From Roridomyces roridus (Eukaryota; Basidiomycota; Agaricomycetes; Agaricales; Mycenaceae), in contig JARKIF010000004.1 of assembly GCA_029378245.1 (NCBI GenBank), positions 124,001 to 188,000 of the forward strand: 64,000 nucleotides of DNA, written 5' to 3'. A program made the position numbers and the translations under genes. Of this stretch, positions 28,911 through 39,666 are shown piece by piece (the first letter of the stretch is position 1; each line of letters begins with the position of its first letter). A model generated the notes under the pieces. The model had not been told where the DNA came from. It saw only the letters and a program-made list of their open reading frames with translations, and made no database searches.

Positions 28911-31900
28911 ATGAAGGATTTATGCTACGAGCAGATCATCCAAACTGATTCTACGACCCTCGAGGAGCTTTTCTTCCTTTCCTCGCCGTCTATGTCAACG
29001 GGCGATACGTGGGTCCGCATGTCGCCGGAATATGGTATTCAAGTGTACGTGGCAGCCACAGCTCTTCACGTCGAGTACTCATTGGCCCTTAGGCTCCCCC
29101 CACAGTATGCAGAGGCCGAGTCTGAGTCGGGCGCCTTTATGCGTAATCACCATCGTCTGCCGTACAGTCCACGACGCCAGCGGCGGTCGCATCGTCTGGA
29201 TGCTATATTCCCGGAATTCGCCTCGGATTTCGCATCGCGTGGCCATGGTCATGGGACAGATACAAGGGCTGCTCATACGCTCGAGGGCGTCGATTTGGAA
29301 TGGGATTTCCCGGGGAATGGAATGGATAAAGAGCGCATGCCTGCAAATCAGCCTCGTGAAGCAGCCGCCGAGTCTGTTTCTCACCGCGTCGCCCTATTTG
29401 AGGAGGATGCCTTGCGCGCAGATGGCAGAGTACCAGACCATCAGAATGATGACGACGAGAGCGCCCAGTCACGGCCCCGCGGCTTTGGCCTCTCACCCAT
29501 CCCCGTCTCCTTCTCTCCATCTCATTCATTGCCTCTTCCGCTGGACTCGCGCGCTGCAGCGTCTGTCTGGCCTCTTCGATCGGATTTCAATTCCGGGCGG
29601 CACGAATCCACTACGTCCATCCACGCCGCCGATGATGAAGCGGAGCAAGGTGATTTGACGGCGCAGAGCTCCCCTGCTACCACCGCCGAACGAACGGACG
29701 CTGTACAGTCTGCTACGTTTTCGTCATCGGACGGCGATTCTTCCCAGATCTCCTCACCCAGTTCCCCGTCCACGGTCCGCCCGCCCTCTCCGACCCTGGG
29801 TCTGAGAGGTGACGCTGTGCAGTCCACTACTGCACCACTCTTTTCATCCTCGGAGGGTGATCCATCACTCGTTGATATGGATACTTCAGGGGGAGTGACG
29901 GATGTCTCTGCGTCTCATAACGACGATCTCCTTACGCCTTCGATTCTTGATTCCGTCGCCGATGACCAAGAGGAGGAAGCTACCCTCCCCGCACCCGCGG
30001 ACGCTACGCAATCCACTATGCCGCCCTTCTCATCGTCTTCATTATCGGACGGTGTAAGGGGTGAAGCTGCGCAGTCCACCGCGCCTGTGTCGTCGTCGTT
30101 CTCGGAGGGTGATTCATCAATCCAGACCTCCTCGCCCAATTCTTCGTCTACGGTCCGTGTCTCCGCTCGACATCCTGCTCTCGCCCAGGATGCCGATGCA
30201 GATACTTCACGCGGAGCAACGGACGTCTCGGCGTCTCATACTGCCGGGGACCCCCTCCTGACTCCCTCCAGTCTCAATTCTCTCGATGTCGAGGACGAGG
30301 AGCCTGAGGTGGACTTGGCGCATTTGTATTCGGAGATCGTGACCCGGCAAACAAACGGAGACAGCGTGATCTCGGGGACGCATTCCACGGGTGCGGGAGA
30401 AGAGGTGGCAGGTCCGGCTCTCGCGCGGACGGCAGACCAGGAGTACCATCAGCAAGAAGACGACATCGAGAGCCTCCCCTCCCCCGCCATCGTCTCCGCG
30501 TCGGACGACCGCGAGCACGACGAGCTGGAATATCTTGACGAGCCCCCTGTGCTGGCTTTGAGTATCTTGGGACTGGAAGATCTCTCGTTGATGTTTTTTG
30601 AGGGATGGAGCGTCATTCCTGTGGAGCGGGCGGTCGATGTGGATGTGGAAGAAGCTCGTCTGGCCGGGCTTGGGAGTTTGGGAGACGAGGAGGGTGGGCT
30701 GCCGGAAGAAGAGTATGACGATGGTTTGGCGTCGGCAGGGGTTGCTGTTGCTGGCGTGGAGTCGCCAGCGATGGTGGGATCTGCGCGTCTTGATGGCGAA
30801 GATGAAGTGGATTGCCAGGGGGCAGGAGCGGTAGAAATGACAGGTTTCGTGATGGGAGAGAGAGGTGGCCGAGACAGAGAAGATGTCGCTTTGCCTGCGG
30901 CTGCCACAGATGGGTCGGCTGCTTTCGAGGGAGAGGCGGAGGGAGGGGCGAGGCGAGAGGAAGAAGACGAAGAAGCAGGGCATTGTGGAGAGGGATCGGT
31001 CACTTGGCGTGACAATGGGAAGATAGCTCAAGACAGAGACGGAGACCAAGACCAAGACCAAGATACCCATTATCGCCCTGCATCATCTTCTCCATCCCTA
31101 GCGCAGCCCCCTCTTGACGATGCCGAAGATCATTGGTGTGGATGCCAGATGGAGACGGGCCCGGGGGCGGACAGCAGAGAGGAGGAAGATAACGGCGCGG
31201 ACTCTCCCACCCATGGCAATCTGTCCTCAGTCGCTGGGTCTCAAACGGACTTACCTTCCGCAGACAATGCCCAAGATGACGATGAAGCTGCGGATGGCGC
31301 CGATTCGTCGATTCTCGATCCTGGGGCTCTTGAAGCTAGTTTGAGCGAGGGCCAGGAGGACGCCGAGGACGACCTAGAATCCAATCACCAATCTGACGTC
31401 GACAACGGGTCGGGAGCTCAATCATCCCCGGGCATTGTATCCCCCACGGATCTCTCTCCAGGCGCTGTGGAGGAGGAGGAGGAGACGTCCCCGGGAGATC
31501 TGGACGATATCGACGATTTGACTCCAGAGCTGCTTCCCGAACTACATTTCTCGTCGCCCTCGCTTACAGAAGAGCTGCTCAGCTCGCCTGAATTCCCGTT
31601 ACGTCTTGATTGGGATTTGGATGGCCCAGAGGAGGAGGCGCCTCCTCCTTCCCCGTGGTATCGACGTGCTCGAGCGTTGTCTGGGTCTCAGATTGAGCGC
31701 ACGAGTATCCTATGGGCGCCACACGAGGGCAGGTACGCGGTGAATTCGTTAGTACGGGGCGGTGACACGAAGGGCAAGGGGAAGGCGTGTGCGGAGACTC
31801 AGACTCATACTCGTGACGTGTCGGAGAATGTGCCTCGTCGGGTGGAGCGGGAGGTGCAGACTGCTACACCTGCGGAGGACTACCGGAGTTTGCGGGACCG

Positions 31901-32027
31901 GTATACGCGGCTTCGGGCCGAGTTGCGGACGGAGAAGGCCAAGGTGGCTAAACTTACAAAGGATCGAGACGAGGCGAATTTGGAGGCTGCGTCGAGCATG
32001 TCGTATGGGTTCTTTTTGCCTTCGTAG
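28911..32027 (+). CDS. Large acidic, serine-rich disordered protein with C-terminal coiled coil
   Basis: One open frame of 1,038 codons from ATG at 28911. A 63-base in-frame piece near 29043-29105 (GTGTAC..CCCCACAG) may be an intron. From residue 70 on the protein is very rich in Ser, Asp, Glu and Pro, with imperfect repeats such as DAVQSTTAPLFSSSEGD / EAAQSTAPVSSSFSEGD (29.8-30.1 kb). A DQDQDQD run occurs near 31055. The last 60 residues form a likely coiled coil (YRSLRDRYTRLRAELRTEKA). I recognise no domain. The length and compositional bias support real coding; the start may lie in an upstream exon. Such proteins often act as scaffolds or nuclear factors, but nothing here shows which. Confidence 0.6.
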   Translation: MKDLCYEQIIQTDSTTLEELFFLSSPSMSTGDTWVRMSPEYGIQVYVAATALHVEYSLALRLPPQYAEAESESGAFMRNHHRLPYSPRRQRRSHRLDAIFPEFASDFASRGHGHGTDTRAAHTLEGVDLEWDFPGNGMDKERMPANQPREAAAESVSHRVALFEEDALRADGRVPDHQNDDDESAQSRPRGFGLSPIPVSFSPSHSLPLPLDSRAAASVWPLRSDFNSGRHESTTSIHAADDEAEQGDLTAQSSPATTAERTDAVQSATFSSSDGDSSQISSPSSPSTVRPPSPTLGLRGDAVQSTTAPLFSSSEGDPSLVDMDTSGGVTDVSASHNDDLLTPSILDSVADDQEEEATLPAPADATQSTMPPFSSSSLSDGVRGEAAQSTAPVSSSFSEGDSSIQTSSPNSSSTVRVSARHPALAQDADADTSRGATDVSASHTAGDPLLTPSSLNSLDVEDEEPEVDLAHLYSEIVTRQTNGDSVISGTHSTGAGEEVAGPALARTADQEYHQQEDDIESLPSPAIVSASDDREHDELEYLDEPPVLALSILGLEDLSLMFFEGWSVIPVERAVDVDVEEARLAGLGSLGDEEGGLPEEEYDDGLASAGVAVAGVESPAMVGSARLDGEDEVDCQGAGAVEMTGFVMGERGGRDREDVALPAAATDGSAAFEGEAEGGARREEEDEEAGHCGEGSVTWRDNGKIAQDRDGDQDQDQDTHYRPASSSPSLAQPPLDDAEDHWCGCQMETGPGADSREEEDNGADSPTHGNLSSVAGSQTDLPSADNAQDDDEAADGADSSILDPGALEASLSEGQEDAEDDLESNHQSDVDNGSGAQSSPGIVSPTDLSPGAVEEEEETSPGDLDDIDDLTPELLPELHFSSPSLTEELLSSPEFPLRLDWDLDGPEEEAPPPSPWYRRARALSGSQIERTSILWAPHEGRYAVNSLVRGGDTKGKGKACAETQTHTRDVSENVPRRVEREVQTATPAEDYRSLRDRYTRLRAELRTEKAKVAKLTKDRDEANLEAASSMSYGFFLPS

Positions 32028-32226
32028 TTTTGGAGAACGCGGTTGCGTAATACATATTTTGATCAGAATGTATAAATTTTTTCGGGCCCTGGTCTCGGTC
32101 CTTACTCTGATGACCCAGAACTCCTCGGACTCACTCTGTATTGAACAGAACAGCCGTAGCCTCAACTCTTTTTTTTTCTATTGTTTGCTCCTTGGAGGCG
32201 TACAGCGTGCTACCGGCTTCTGGTTT

Positions 32227-33870
32227 TCAAGTTCCGATGGCCAACTCGTCTCTTAAAAATCTTACTGTTGCAATTTCCGAAACAAATCCAAATTTATTCA
32301 AACATACATTGTGAGCACAAAATTCGGGAGTTGGAACAACCGCGGAACCGGTGATCGGATGGCTGTGCTTGAGCAACTCCTCATGTCGTCGGGAAGCATC
32401 CTTATTTTCCCACAACTCTACAATCATACCTTTGCTGCCGAGCCGCTTCAAAGAATGAGACGAAGAGGAATTGAGCACAGAGACTGATGGAGTAGGATGG
32501 ATCCTGCTCTCCCGCCGTGAATTGACAACCTTTTCAAGTAGGTCGAGGACAGAGTTGTCCTCCCCACAAGCAATGTGGGACACCCATAGAACGCGGAGCG
32601 CAGGGAGGAGAAGGGGAATTGGGTTGGAGGGTGTTAGAAGGAGGCGGGAAAATCCCGCCGGGGGGTCTGGGAAGGGAAACTTGAATCCAAGCTCCCAGAG
32701 GGTTGGTATATGTCGGAGAAATCCCATATCGAACAACGTATTGTCGGTGCTGAGTCGCCGAAGCGTGCAGCCCGATCTGCGAATGAACGAAACGAGTTGC
32801 GGGTGGTCTGAATTATAGCCGTATCCGAAATGTAAATTTTGCAGAGCGGGGGTGGTCAGGGATTCAAGAACTTCGTCTTGAGCGGTCTTCAAACTGATGA
32901 GCGCCGGTAATACGATGTGATAGTCTCGCCGCCGCAGGCCTAGGAGAGTCAACTGCTGCAAGTGTCTCCCCACCGCACGCCAAGGAGCATCGTGGGATAT
33001 ACGCAGCTGGTTGAGCCTCAAGTCTTCGAACGGGAGAGGCGTCTCGTGGTTCGAGCCCACAAGAACGGTGGAAAGCTTGGCTGCTGCTAGGAGGAACCGA
33101 TAGTCCGAGACATCTGCGGTCTCAGGCGGATCGATTTCTCCAACAGAGAAGGTACACAATCGAGTGAGGTTTGTGGGGTTGTTGTTCAAGATGTACAACA
33201 TCGCAGGAGTGAGGACCACGAGGTGGATGCTCTGCCAGCGATGTGCTTGAGTGGCAAGCAGCCCGAAGATCTCGTCGTTGCTCCCGTGGCTGCTCCAGTT
33301 GACCGAAATCCGCAGGGCGCGCGAGGATGAGCGTTTGAGCTGCGCCTCGATGAAATCGCGTCGTATGCGACCATGGAGACTGATGTCCACCCAGAGTGCC
33401 GCTGATGAAACCGACAGGGCTCTCCAGCGAGAGCAGACGTGTGAGAGATTCCATGGGGCAGGAGAGCCTTTGGACCGGCGGAAATAAGCCGCACCACGAG
33501 TCGACGGAGTGTATTCCAGCGATTTCGCCACGACCCAAGCAAAGATCTCCAGGAGGACGTCCTCTGGGGCTCGCCGCATGGGTGAGAGAATCGCGCAGTT
33601 GAGCGCGATCTTTTCGAATAGAGTCCTCTTCCGTGTGAGGTCTAGCTCCAGCTCCATCTTGGAGAGCTGGATGCCGACGAGCTGGATGCCGACGAGCTGG
33701 ATGCGCTGCCGCGTCTCGCGAACCTCGACATCGGACGGAGGGTTGTTGGTTCGAGAGAGATTAGTGGGTGGATTGATGTCGACAACTCCATAGATGTCTG
33801 CGGTGGGGGCATTGACGAGGGGCGCGCACCGAGGGCAGAGTTCCAGGAAGGTGCGGTGGTCGGGAACCAT
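32227..33870 (-). CDS. F-box protein with leucine-rich C-terminal region
   Basis: ATG at 33868-33870 (a longer frame upstream starts only from TTG) gives 547 residues. The N-terminus has CPRC and a short coil in which IQLVG is repeated in tandem (QLVGIQLVGIQL, about 33665-33710). The F-box follows: APEDVLLEIFAWVV, then WNLSHVCSRWRALSVSSAAL, with the conserved HVCSRWR and LW. Leucine-rich strands follow to the C-terminus (LTLLGLRRRDY, LQNLHFGYGYN, LRRLSTDNTLF, LPALRVLWVSHI). It would be a substrate receptor of an SCF ubiquitin ligase. It is single-exon, convergent with the acidic-protein gene. Agaric genomes carry many such genes; the substrate is unknown. Confidence 0.8.
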   Translation of the reverse strand: MVPDHRTFLELCPRCAPLVNAPTADIYGVVDINPPTNLSRTNNPPSDVEVRETRQRIQLVGIQLVGIQLSKMELELDLTRKRTLFEKIALNCAILSPMRRAPEDVLLEIFAWVVAKSLEYTPSTRGAAYFRRSKGSPAPWNLSHVCSRWRALSVSSAALWVDISLHGRIRRDFIEAQLKRSSSRALRISVNWSSHGSNDEIFGLLATQAHRWQSIHLVVLTPAMLYILNNNPTNLTRLCTFSVGEIDPPETADVSDYRFLLAAAKLSTVLVGSNHETPLPFEDLRLNQLRISHDAPWRAVGRHLQQLTLLGLRRRDYHIVLPALISLKTAQDEVLESLTTPALQNLHFGYGYNSDHPQLVSFIRRSGCTLRRLSTDNTLFDMGFLRHIPTLWELGFKFPFPDPPAGFSRLLLTPSNPIPLLLPALRVLWVSHIACGEDNSVLDLLEKVVNSRRESRIHPTPSVSVLNSSSSHSLKRLGSKGMIVELWENKDASRRHEELLKHSHPITGSAVVPTPEFCAHNVCLNKFGFVSEIATVRFLRDELAIGT

Positions 33871-33879
33871 GCAGCTCAA

Positions 33880-35380
33880 ATGCAGCTGGGCCTGGCGACG
33901 TATAGGAGACTGAGTGTCTCAGAAGTTTCCGTCGCTGAAATTAGTCCTCACACCTCACGCCGGCTTCAACACCGTCTTGCGAGCGTCCAAAACTCGTGCA
34001 CGGAAAAAAGACGGATGGATGGTGGTGGTTTGACAGAAAGTTGTGAATCAATCATATGATCCGAAATGTCTTGATTGCCAACCTCGACCTCGAACAGCGA
34101 ACCGAGCCAACGCATCCTTTTTCTCCGAATCCGACCCCCCAAGATTTCTTCCATACGTTCCAGGCCGCCTCTTCTAGCGCTCTACGGGCGGATCTTGAGC
34201 CCTACTGTTAAAGTAGTACTTAACTCTTTTCTCCCCTAGACCAAGAAGTGCGACGGAATCAGAATCCAGACGGCCATCCAACTGAAGATAATGTTGCCAC
34301 GGATTAAACGTAGAACAAGACTCGAGCGACGGCGATCAGGTCCTGGTCTCATCGTCATCGGCACGCAAGGAGCGGGCTGGAGGACCCACAGAAGACATGG
34401 GATGCCAGCACTGAGCATTGCGGGACCTGAAATCTCATTAGCAGAGATACACGGCGACTGAGCACTCAGTCAAGTTCCTTGAATGCCAGGAGGATAACAT
34501 ACACATTGGAGATTTCCAGGCGAGGCAAAGGCATGATCGCTGCACACCAGCGGCTCCTCCGACTCCTCCCCAGTGCCGTATAACGAATAGTACTCACGGT
34601 TTCCCACACCTAGACGCCGAATTCATCTCGAATACAATGGGGATTTATTCTTTGGTTACCAATATGGCATAGAACAAGGGACGGTGACAAGGTCTCCAGG
34701 TTGATCGAAAGCGGGGTTGATCATGAGACGTCCAGGATCTCACGACTAAAGTCGTTCGCCGAGAGATGCGGGAAGACAGCACATATCGCCGTTGATAAAT
34801 TCTGCTGAATCGCCTTGATTTAATCCTCCAGTTCGAGGATTTGGCTAGAAACAAGTTGGCAAGCCTCAGAGCCCGTGGCGTTGCCAAGAGTCAAGCTAGT
34901 CATTGTCAAGAGTCAAGAGTCAAGACGCCAAGCCATTCGAATCAAGAGCCTTTCCGCTTCAGATTTTGTTCTCAGCAAGTAACATGCAGATGCGGTCGAT
35001 TCGGCTCCGTTCATTCGGAATCCTGCCTGGACGGCAATGCGACGATGGAGGTGGTGGATTGGGATCAAGAACAATTGCATCCGGCGGTCACACATCATTG
35101 ATGAACACAACATGTACAATCACAAGCACCTTGCCAGCACCCCCTTCGCACCGTGCCACCGTCAACTCCGAGTCTCGAGTAATGGTGCCGCTTTTGCTCG
35201 GTAATGCCTCAATTTCACAGACGCAGACGTGAATCGAATGTCTGGCCGCCTCGGATCCTGTCTACGCTCCTGGGAGACCACGACTGCTTCGATTGCGCTC
35301 TATATCGGCCTTTAGCGGCCTCCGAAATCGACCACTCGTTGACGGTAATGCTACGACTCGCCTAACGATTCCAATATCTT
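33880..35380. other. Intergenic, no gene seen
   Basis: Only short frames on both strands. A small cluster of GTCAAGAGTCAAGA repeats lies at 34887-34925. Divergent or 3' regulatory sequence for the neighbours is likely; no gene is supported. Confidence 0.4.
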
Positions 35381-35385
35381 CGTTC

Positions 35386-36068
35386 TCAGGCTTTATCCAC
35401 TTTCTCTCTACTCCCCACGGCCGAACTCTCCCTACTCGCGGCCCTAATCGGCTCCAGAATCCACCCAAACACATACGCTGCAACCGCCAACGCAAAAAGC
35501 ACCCAATAAACGACCTCCACTCCCTTTGGCACCAGCGTCTTGGCGTCGCTCACATTATTCCACTCGTCCATCCCCGTCTTTACGCCCGCATACAGCAACG
35601 CCGTCACCACCAGTCCCATCCCGACGTGCACATGACGGAGTGGACTCTTTGGCGTCGTTAGGGTGTATGTTCCAGCGCCGGCCGAGTGAGTAAAATGCGC
35701 CACGATCCCAAGGACGAATTGAAGGAAGAACAAGACGGCGATGGCCAGTCCGATGTCGTGGTGCGGGTCCTTCTTGGGTCCGGTAAGCTGGTTGCCGTTG
35801 CCCCCGCTGGCAACGGCGAGGAGGCCTACAGCGAAGAGGGTGATGACGAAGATGGCGGTGATGATTTGGAGAAAGAGGTGTGCTTTGAACCACCAGCGCC
35901 GAGAGCGGAAGTACCGCCCGATGAGGATGGCGGCGGGGGCGGTGATGAGGGCTGCTAGTCCTGCGAGGACCGCTGCGAAGGTTGTTGGTGGGGGGGTATG
36001 GGGAGAGATCATTAAAGTGGGGCCTCACCGTGCGCGACGATCATTTTGTCGTGAAAGTCAAGGCTCAT
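35386..36068 (-). CDS. Cytochrome b561-domain membrane protein
   Basis: Two exons, 36029-36068 and 35386-35972, joined by a GTGAGG..CAG intron, give 208 residues starting MSLDFHDKMIVAHAVLAGLA. Five to six hydrophobic helices are visible. Histidines sit where the b561 fold needs heme ligands: His13 (VAHAV), His45 (FKAHLFLQ), His84/85 (PHHDIGLA), His106/109 and His127/129 (RHVHVGMG). The WFKAH and GxxxxHxGxG patterns fit the eukaryotic b561 transmembrane ferric reductase family, which moves electrons across a membrane. No DOMON domain precedes it, so it is a stand-alone b561 or the split C-terminal part of a DOMON-b561 protein. An internal ATG at 36012 lies within the intron and is not the start. 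Confidence 0.8.
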
Positions 36069-36824
36069 CGTGGATTAGCGTTCGAGGGTGCTGCTCGAGA
36101 ACTGGGTGAGTGCTACTCTGGACCAGGACCGGTGCGGCTATTTATCTGCGGAGCTGTGGGACTGGACTCGCTTGCAGATATTTTCGTGGCGGGGATAATT
36201 GACGGCACCGCGCGCAAGCCCTCGTTTTGTTTTTAGAAAACTTGCTTCCAACTCGACGCTCTCGCTGCCTATTTCTCCGTAATTCAAGACGATTGCCTCG
36301 ATCGCCTTGACGCCTTTCCCTGCTACCCCTACCCGCAGCGAACACGTCCAAACCAGTTCATTGCTGCAGGCTACCCCACACGTGTACCTCAACCAGTGCG
36401 ACCATCCGACCCAAAACAGCAACTGTATTTTTAACGACGTCTTATCGATCTTATCCGTCTTATCCGTCTTATCAGATACCAGATAGAAGCACCATGCTCG
36501 AGGACGAGGATACTTCTCTGCGCATTAATCTCGCGTCCAGTATCATGTGGTGAAACGGGAGGCCGTTCGGAGGCTTCTCTCCTTCCGAGGGCGTTGATGG
36601 CTATCCGTCTGGCTGTCGGCCTGTGGTCAGGCGATGGTATGTGTTCCCCGAGAGCTCCCTCCATTCTCAATGGCGAACGGGCTCGAGCATCCCGATCGGA
36701 ATTCAAGCTGACTACCGTCGGAACCCCGCTCGAGCTGTAAAGGAGCCCAACTCGCAAGTCCGGAGTCACTGTTGAATATTAATGAGCTCCGATGTTGGAG
36801 TATAAATATTGGCTGCAAGGGCAT
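36069..36824. other. Intergenic, promoter side of the b561 gene
   Basis: No coding sequence is supported. CTTATC(C/G) words repeat at 36440-36475 (CTTATCGAT CTTATCCGT CTTATCCGT CTTATC); this could be a microsatellite or GATA-factor sites on the minus strand. Confidence 0.4.
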
Positions 36825-37190
36825 TCAATGATGTAACCTGGTTATCTACCTAGCCTTGGGCTTTCTTGTGCAAAAAGCGGTTCAAGATGAGAGAGACTCA
36901 TCCCTCTATCGGGAGTCGAACCCGACCGAGTACTGACACGGCGGATAAACAGTTGTCACTTTTTCTTTGTGGTGCATCTGTCACTTTTTTCAGCCTCGAA
37001 AAAAGGGACACATCCCCTTTGTCGTTCCTTTGTGCTATTTTTAGACAAAGGAACGACAAAGGAGAGTGCAACATGACAAGTGCTGGAAAAAAAGGGACAG
37101 TTGCACCAAAATGAAAAGTGACAACTGATTATCCGCCGTGTGAGCAATCTTTGCTTTTTAATGACCAAGGCTGAGGCCAATAGCTAGGTG
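36825..37190 (-). repeat. tRNA-derived SINE, family B copy 2, split by a MITE
   Basis: On the minus strand the same T-arm TCGGG-TTCGACT-CCCGA and tail (CTTTTTGCACAAGAAAGCC..GTTACATCATTG) as at 25.1 kb are present. The head is interrupted by the 204-base MITE after GAGTACTGA. Joining the flanks gives ACTGAGCAATCTTTGCTTT, matching ACTGAGCAACCTACCTTCGCTT of copy 1. Confidence 0.7.
36937..37140. mobile_element. 204-bp fold-back MITE nested in a SINE, TGA duplication
   Basis: Ends are CACGGCGGATAA..TTATCCGCCGTG. Inverted similarity runs through most of the element, including a perfect 17-base inner pair at 37016-37032 and 37046-37062. TGA lies at 36934-36936 and again at 37141-37143; the uninterrupted SINE at 25.2 kb has a single TGA at this place. 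Three-base duplications with CAC ends suggest a CACTA-like origin, though the family is not certain. Confidence 0.85.
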
Positions 37191-37314
37191 CAGGTGAGAA
37201 TGCTTGCCATTTTGCCTCCTTAACCGAGTAAAAGTTTAATTGGGGTGAAGAGGGTGATGTTATAATTTTCGCAACGGTCGAAGTACTTCAAGTATCCGAG
37301 TCGATTTCGTCGTC

Positions 37315-37800
37315 CACCGTCTGCCAGGCCATTGAAGGGCCTTCAAAAAGACAGGTGGTCAATGCCTCTATGGAGAATCGAGCCCAGTGTGCGTAGCGGA
37401 GGTGGAATCAACACTCTCGGGGTATTATGTCGTCAAGGCTCGAGGCTCTGCCCGGGAATATACGGCCTCCTCCTGCATTGGTTCAGCATACGGGCGCCGG
37501 CTAGCGTGTGGAGGATGTGTTTCTATTAATTTGGCTACATGCAATTGGACTCGTTCTTTTCTACCCCCAAAGATCAGGGGTCTGACCTGGAGGCTTTCCT
37601 CTGCAAAAAGACGGTGGCGATGATGAACATGCCTCATAGGGAGTCGAAGTATTAGAGGAGGTGGAATCAACACTCTCGGGCGATTCTTCGAGCAACGCTC
37701 GACGCTCTGGCCAGGTCTGTATGTGGGAGTATATGAGTCTCTTCCTGCGTTAGTTCAACATACTTAGGGCTCAACGCGTGGCATCAGCCGCCAATGATGT
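37315..37800 (-). repeat. SINE family B copies 3 and 4 in a 259-bp tandem duplication
   Basis: Two units share the T-arm-like GGAGAATCGAGCCC (37370) / GGGAGTCGAAGTA (37640) and the CAAAAAG tail words. The exact 22-base word starting GAGGTGGAATCAACAC stands at 37399 and 37658, 259 bases apart. Sequence after it (CTCGAGGCTCTG / CTCGACGCTCTGGCC, CTCCTGCATTGGTTCA / CTTCCTGCGTTAGTTCA) also repeats. These are degraded copies. A (CCA)n run lies just beyond, at about 37845-37867. Confidence 0.6.
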
Positions 37801-38075
37801 CCGCCGTTGCCAAGCCATCAATGCCGTATGCTCCCTGCACCCGAACCACCACCACCACCACCACCTGGTAATCGCGAGGCTCTCTGTTTGCTCTCTGCCC
37901 CCACACCCGGTCATCATGCAATCCTTTTCTGACAGCGCGGACAATAGCTGACGACTTGGCCGAGTGTCCGGCAACACAAAAGAACAATGGGACGCGGTTG
38001 CACTGCTTCATTTAAAGACACGAGCAAAGGTGGCACCGTCCTTTCTCTTTCGCCTTCATCTTCCACCATCTCTCC

Positions 38076-39253
38076 ATGGCCTACGAAGCACCCGTGGAGG
38101 CTGGTCTTCCCTCTGACAACCCGCTCGTCGACATTGGACACGGATATGACGAAGAAGCTGCGATTTTGGCCGAGATGGGCGCGCTCAAAGCACGCGTAGC
38201 TGCTCATTGTGCCACCGTCGCGATGAACAACTCGACTCTTACGCGTACTACGGTGTTTTTGCAAGATGTCGTGCAGCATCTGCCGACGTCCCCGATGGAG
38301 GTCCCCGCCGCGAGGTGCGTGTCCATCGATTATAAGCCACGCGTGTTCTGACTGTTATGATATACAGGTCTTCGATTGCCGTACGCCTCGTACCGAATGC
38401 GTTTCGCGCCCAACGAGGCGGGGCTGGTGGCAAGACCATGGCCACAGCCACTCCGTCGCGGGCGCCACTTTTGTCTTTGGATCCTTGGCAAGACGCCGAA
38501 CCCGTTTCTCCCGCGGCTATGGGACAAAGGAACTTGAAGCGAGCACGAGAGCCGGATGGTTACGACAACGGCAGCGTTGGGGGCACGCCGTCGAGTACGC
38601 GTTCTGTTAGGCAGTGTGTCAGAGTGGCTGAGGTTCCTGGGAGCCCGACGTTTGGAAGGGTGCCACTGCCTATGACACCGAGTCCTGCTCCTCAGCCCAT
38701 GCAACCTCACAGTATATGGCCGCCTCCACCTCTGCCTACGACGCCTGGTTCGTATACTTTGCCACCGGGGTACACAATCTCGCACTCCCCCGTTGCCTAT
38801 CCCTATCCGAACCCGACACCAGCCTTGTACCCAACTCAAACCCCTCCTCCTAATTGGGTGTTTGGCCATCCGTTCCCGCCGCCTGCGCCTGGGAATGGGT
38901 GGCCGATGCAGCAAGCACCACCTGGGACCCCGTCACCGCAGAGACCAAATCGGGTTGAGGCGTATCTGCAGGCGCAGGCAATGCGCGCGGTGGGTCTATA
39001 CCCGACATCCCCGTCAACCCCGGTGCGACCACCACCCAGCTCGGCACCCGTGACACCTTCTCCTGGAACGAGTCCGAGTTCCAGTCCAAGTAGGGATGTC
39101 GGGATGGTCTACCTCGCTAGTGTCTTTCCTCAGAGACATAGGACGCCGAGGCATAGGCAGGGTATGGGTCGTGATCTCGTCATTCCTGGTTGCGGTCGGG
39201 GCAGGGGGCAGCCGCAGAGTCCGTCTGTGAGGGGGAGAGGGAGGGGAGGTTGA
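38076..39253 (+). CDS. Proline-rich protein with N-terminal coil and Arg-Gly C-terminus
   Basis: Two exons, 38076-38314 and 38368-39253, join in frame (AG|G) across a GTGCGT..TACAG intron to 374 residues. The first exon encodes MAYEAPVEAGLPSDNPLVDI and a helical stretch (EEAAILAEMGALKARVAAHC). The second is very rich in Pro, Ser and Thr (PPPPLPTTPGSYTLPPGY, PTSPSTPVRPPPSSAP). The last residues are RGRGRGG, an RGG-like tail that could bind RNA. A KRAR stretch near 38540 may serve nuclear import. I recognise no named domain. The clean intron and biased composition support a real gene. Confidence 0.6.
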
Positions 39254-39254
39254 T

Positions 39255-39666
39255 GTGGATATTGTTCGATTATTTGTTCTTTGAGTATTTAGGTAGGAAT
39301 AGGAATAGGTAGCAATGCATGTATGTAGCCAAGTACTTTTATGAACAAGCAAGACATTGTATGTAACGAGTCCCGACGCCGACAAAGTTCGGGATCAAAT
39401 TTCGATCAAAGCCCGCTTGCTTCTGCCACAAGCGCTCAACCTGTGATCCTCCGCTCTCCTCGGACTCACCATCTTCGTCTACCCCGACGCGGTACTGTCA
39501 TTCGTAACTGCATACTCTTGACATCGCATCTGTCAACGGACGAGGATTGGAACCGGCACCCTGGCATGAGTGAGTGAATCATCGCCGCGGTCCCGCCCGG
39601 CGTCTTTTGCTGGGTGCTCATAAGACACGATGGTATCAATCTCCCTCCCTTCTCCCTCAACTTCCA
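39255..39666. other. Intergenic between two plus-strand genes
   Basis: 3' flank of the proline-rich gene and promoter side of the ABC transporter. GGAATAGGAATAGGTAG tandem words lie at 39294-39312. No coding signal. Confidence 0.4.

Noticed and set aside
30207..31070. 287-codon minus-strand frame opposite the acidic protein
   Set aside because: Antisense shadow of low-complexity coding sequence; no domain.
35741..36109. Plus-strand frames over the cytochrome b561 gene
   Set aside because: Antisense shadows of the b561 exons, which show clear helices and His ligands on the minus strand.
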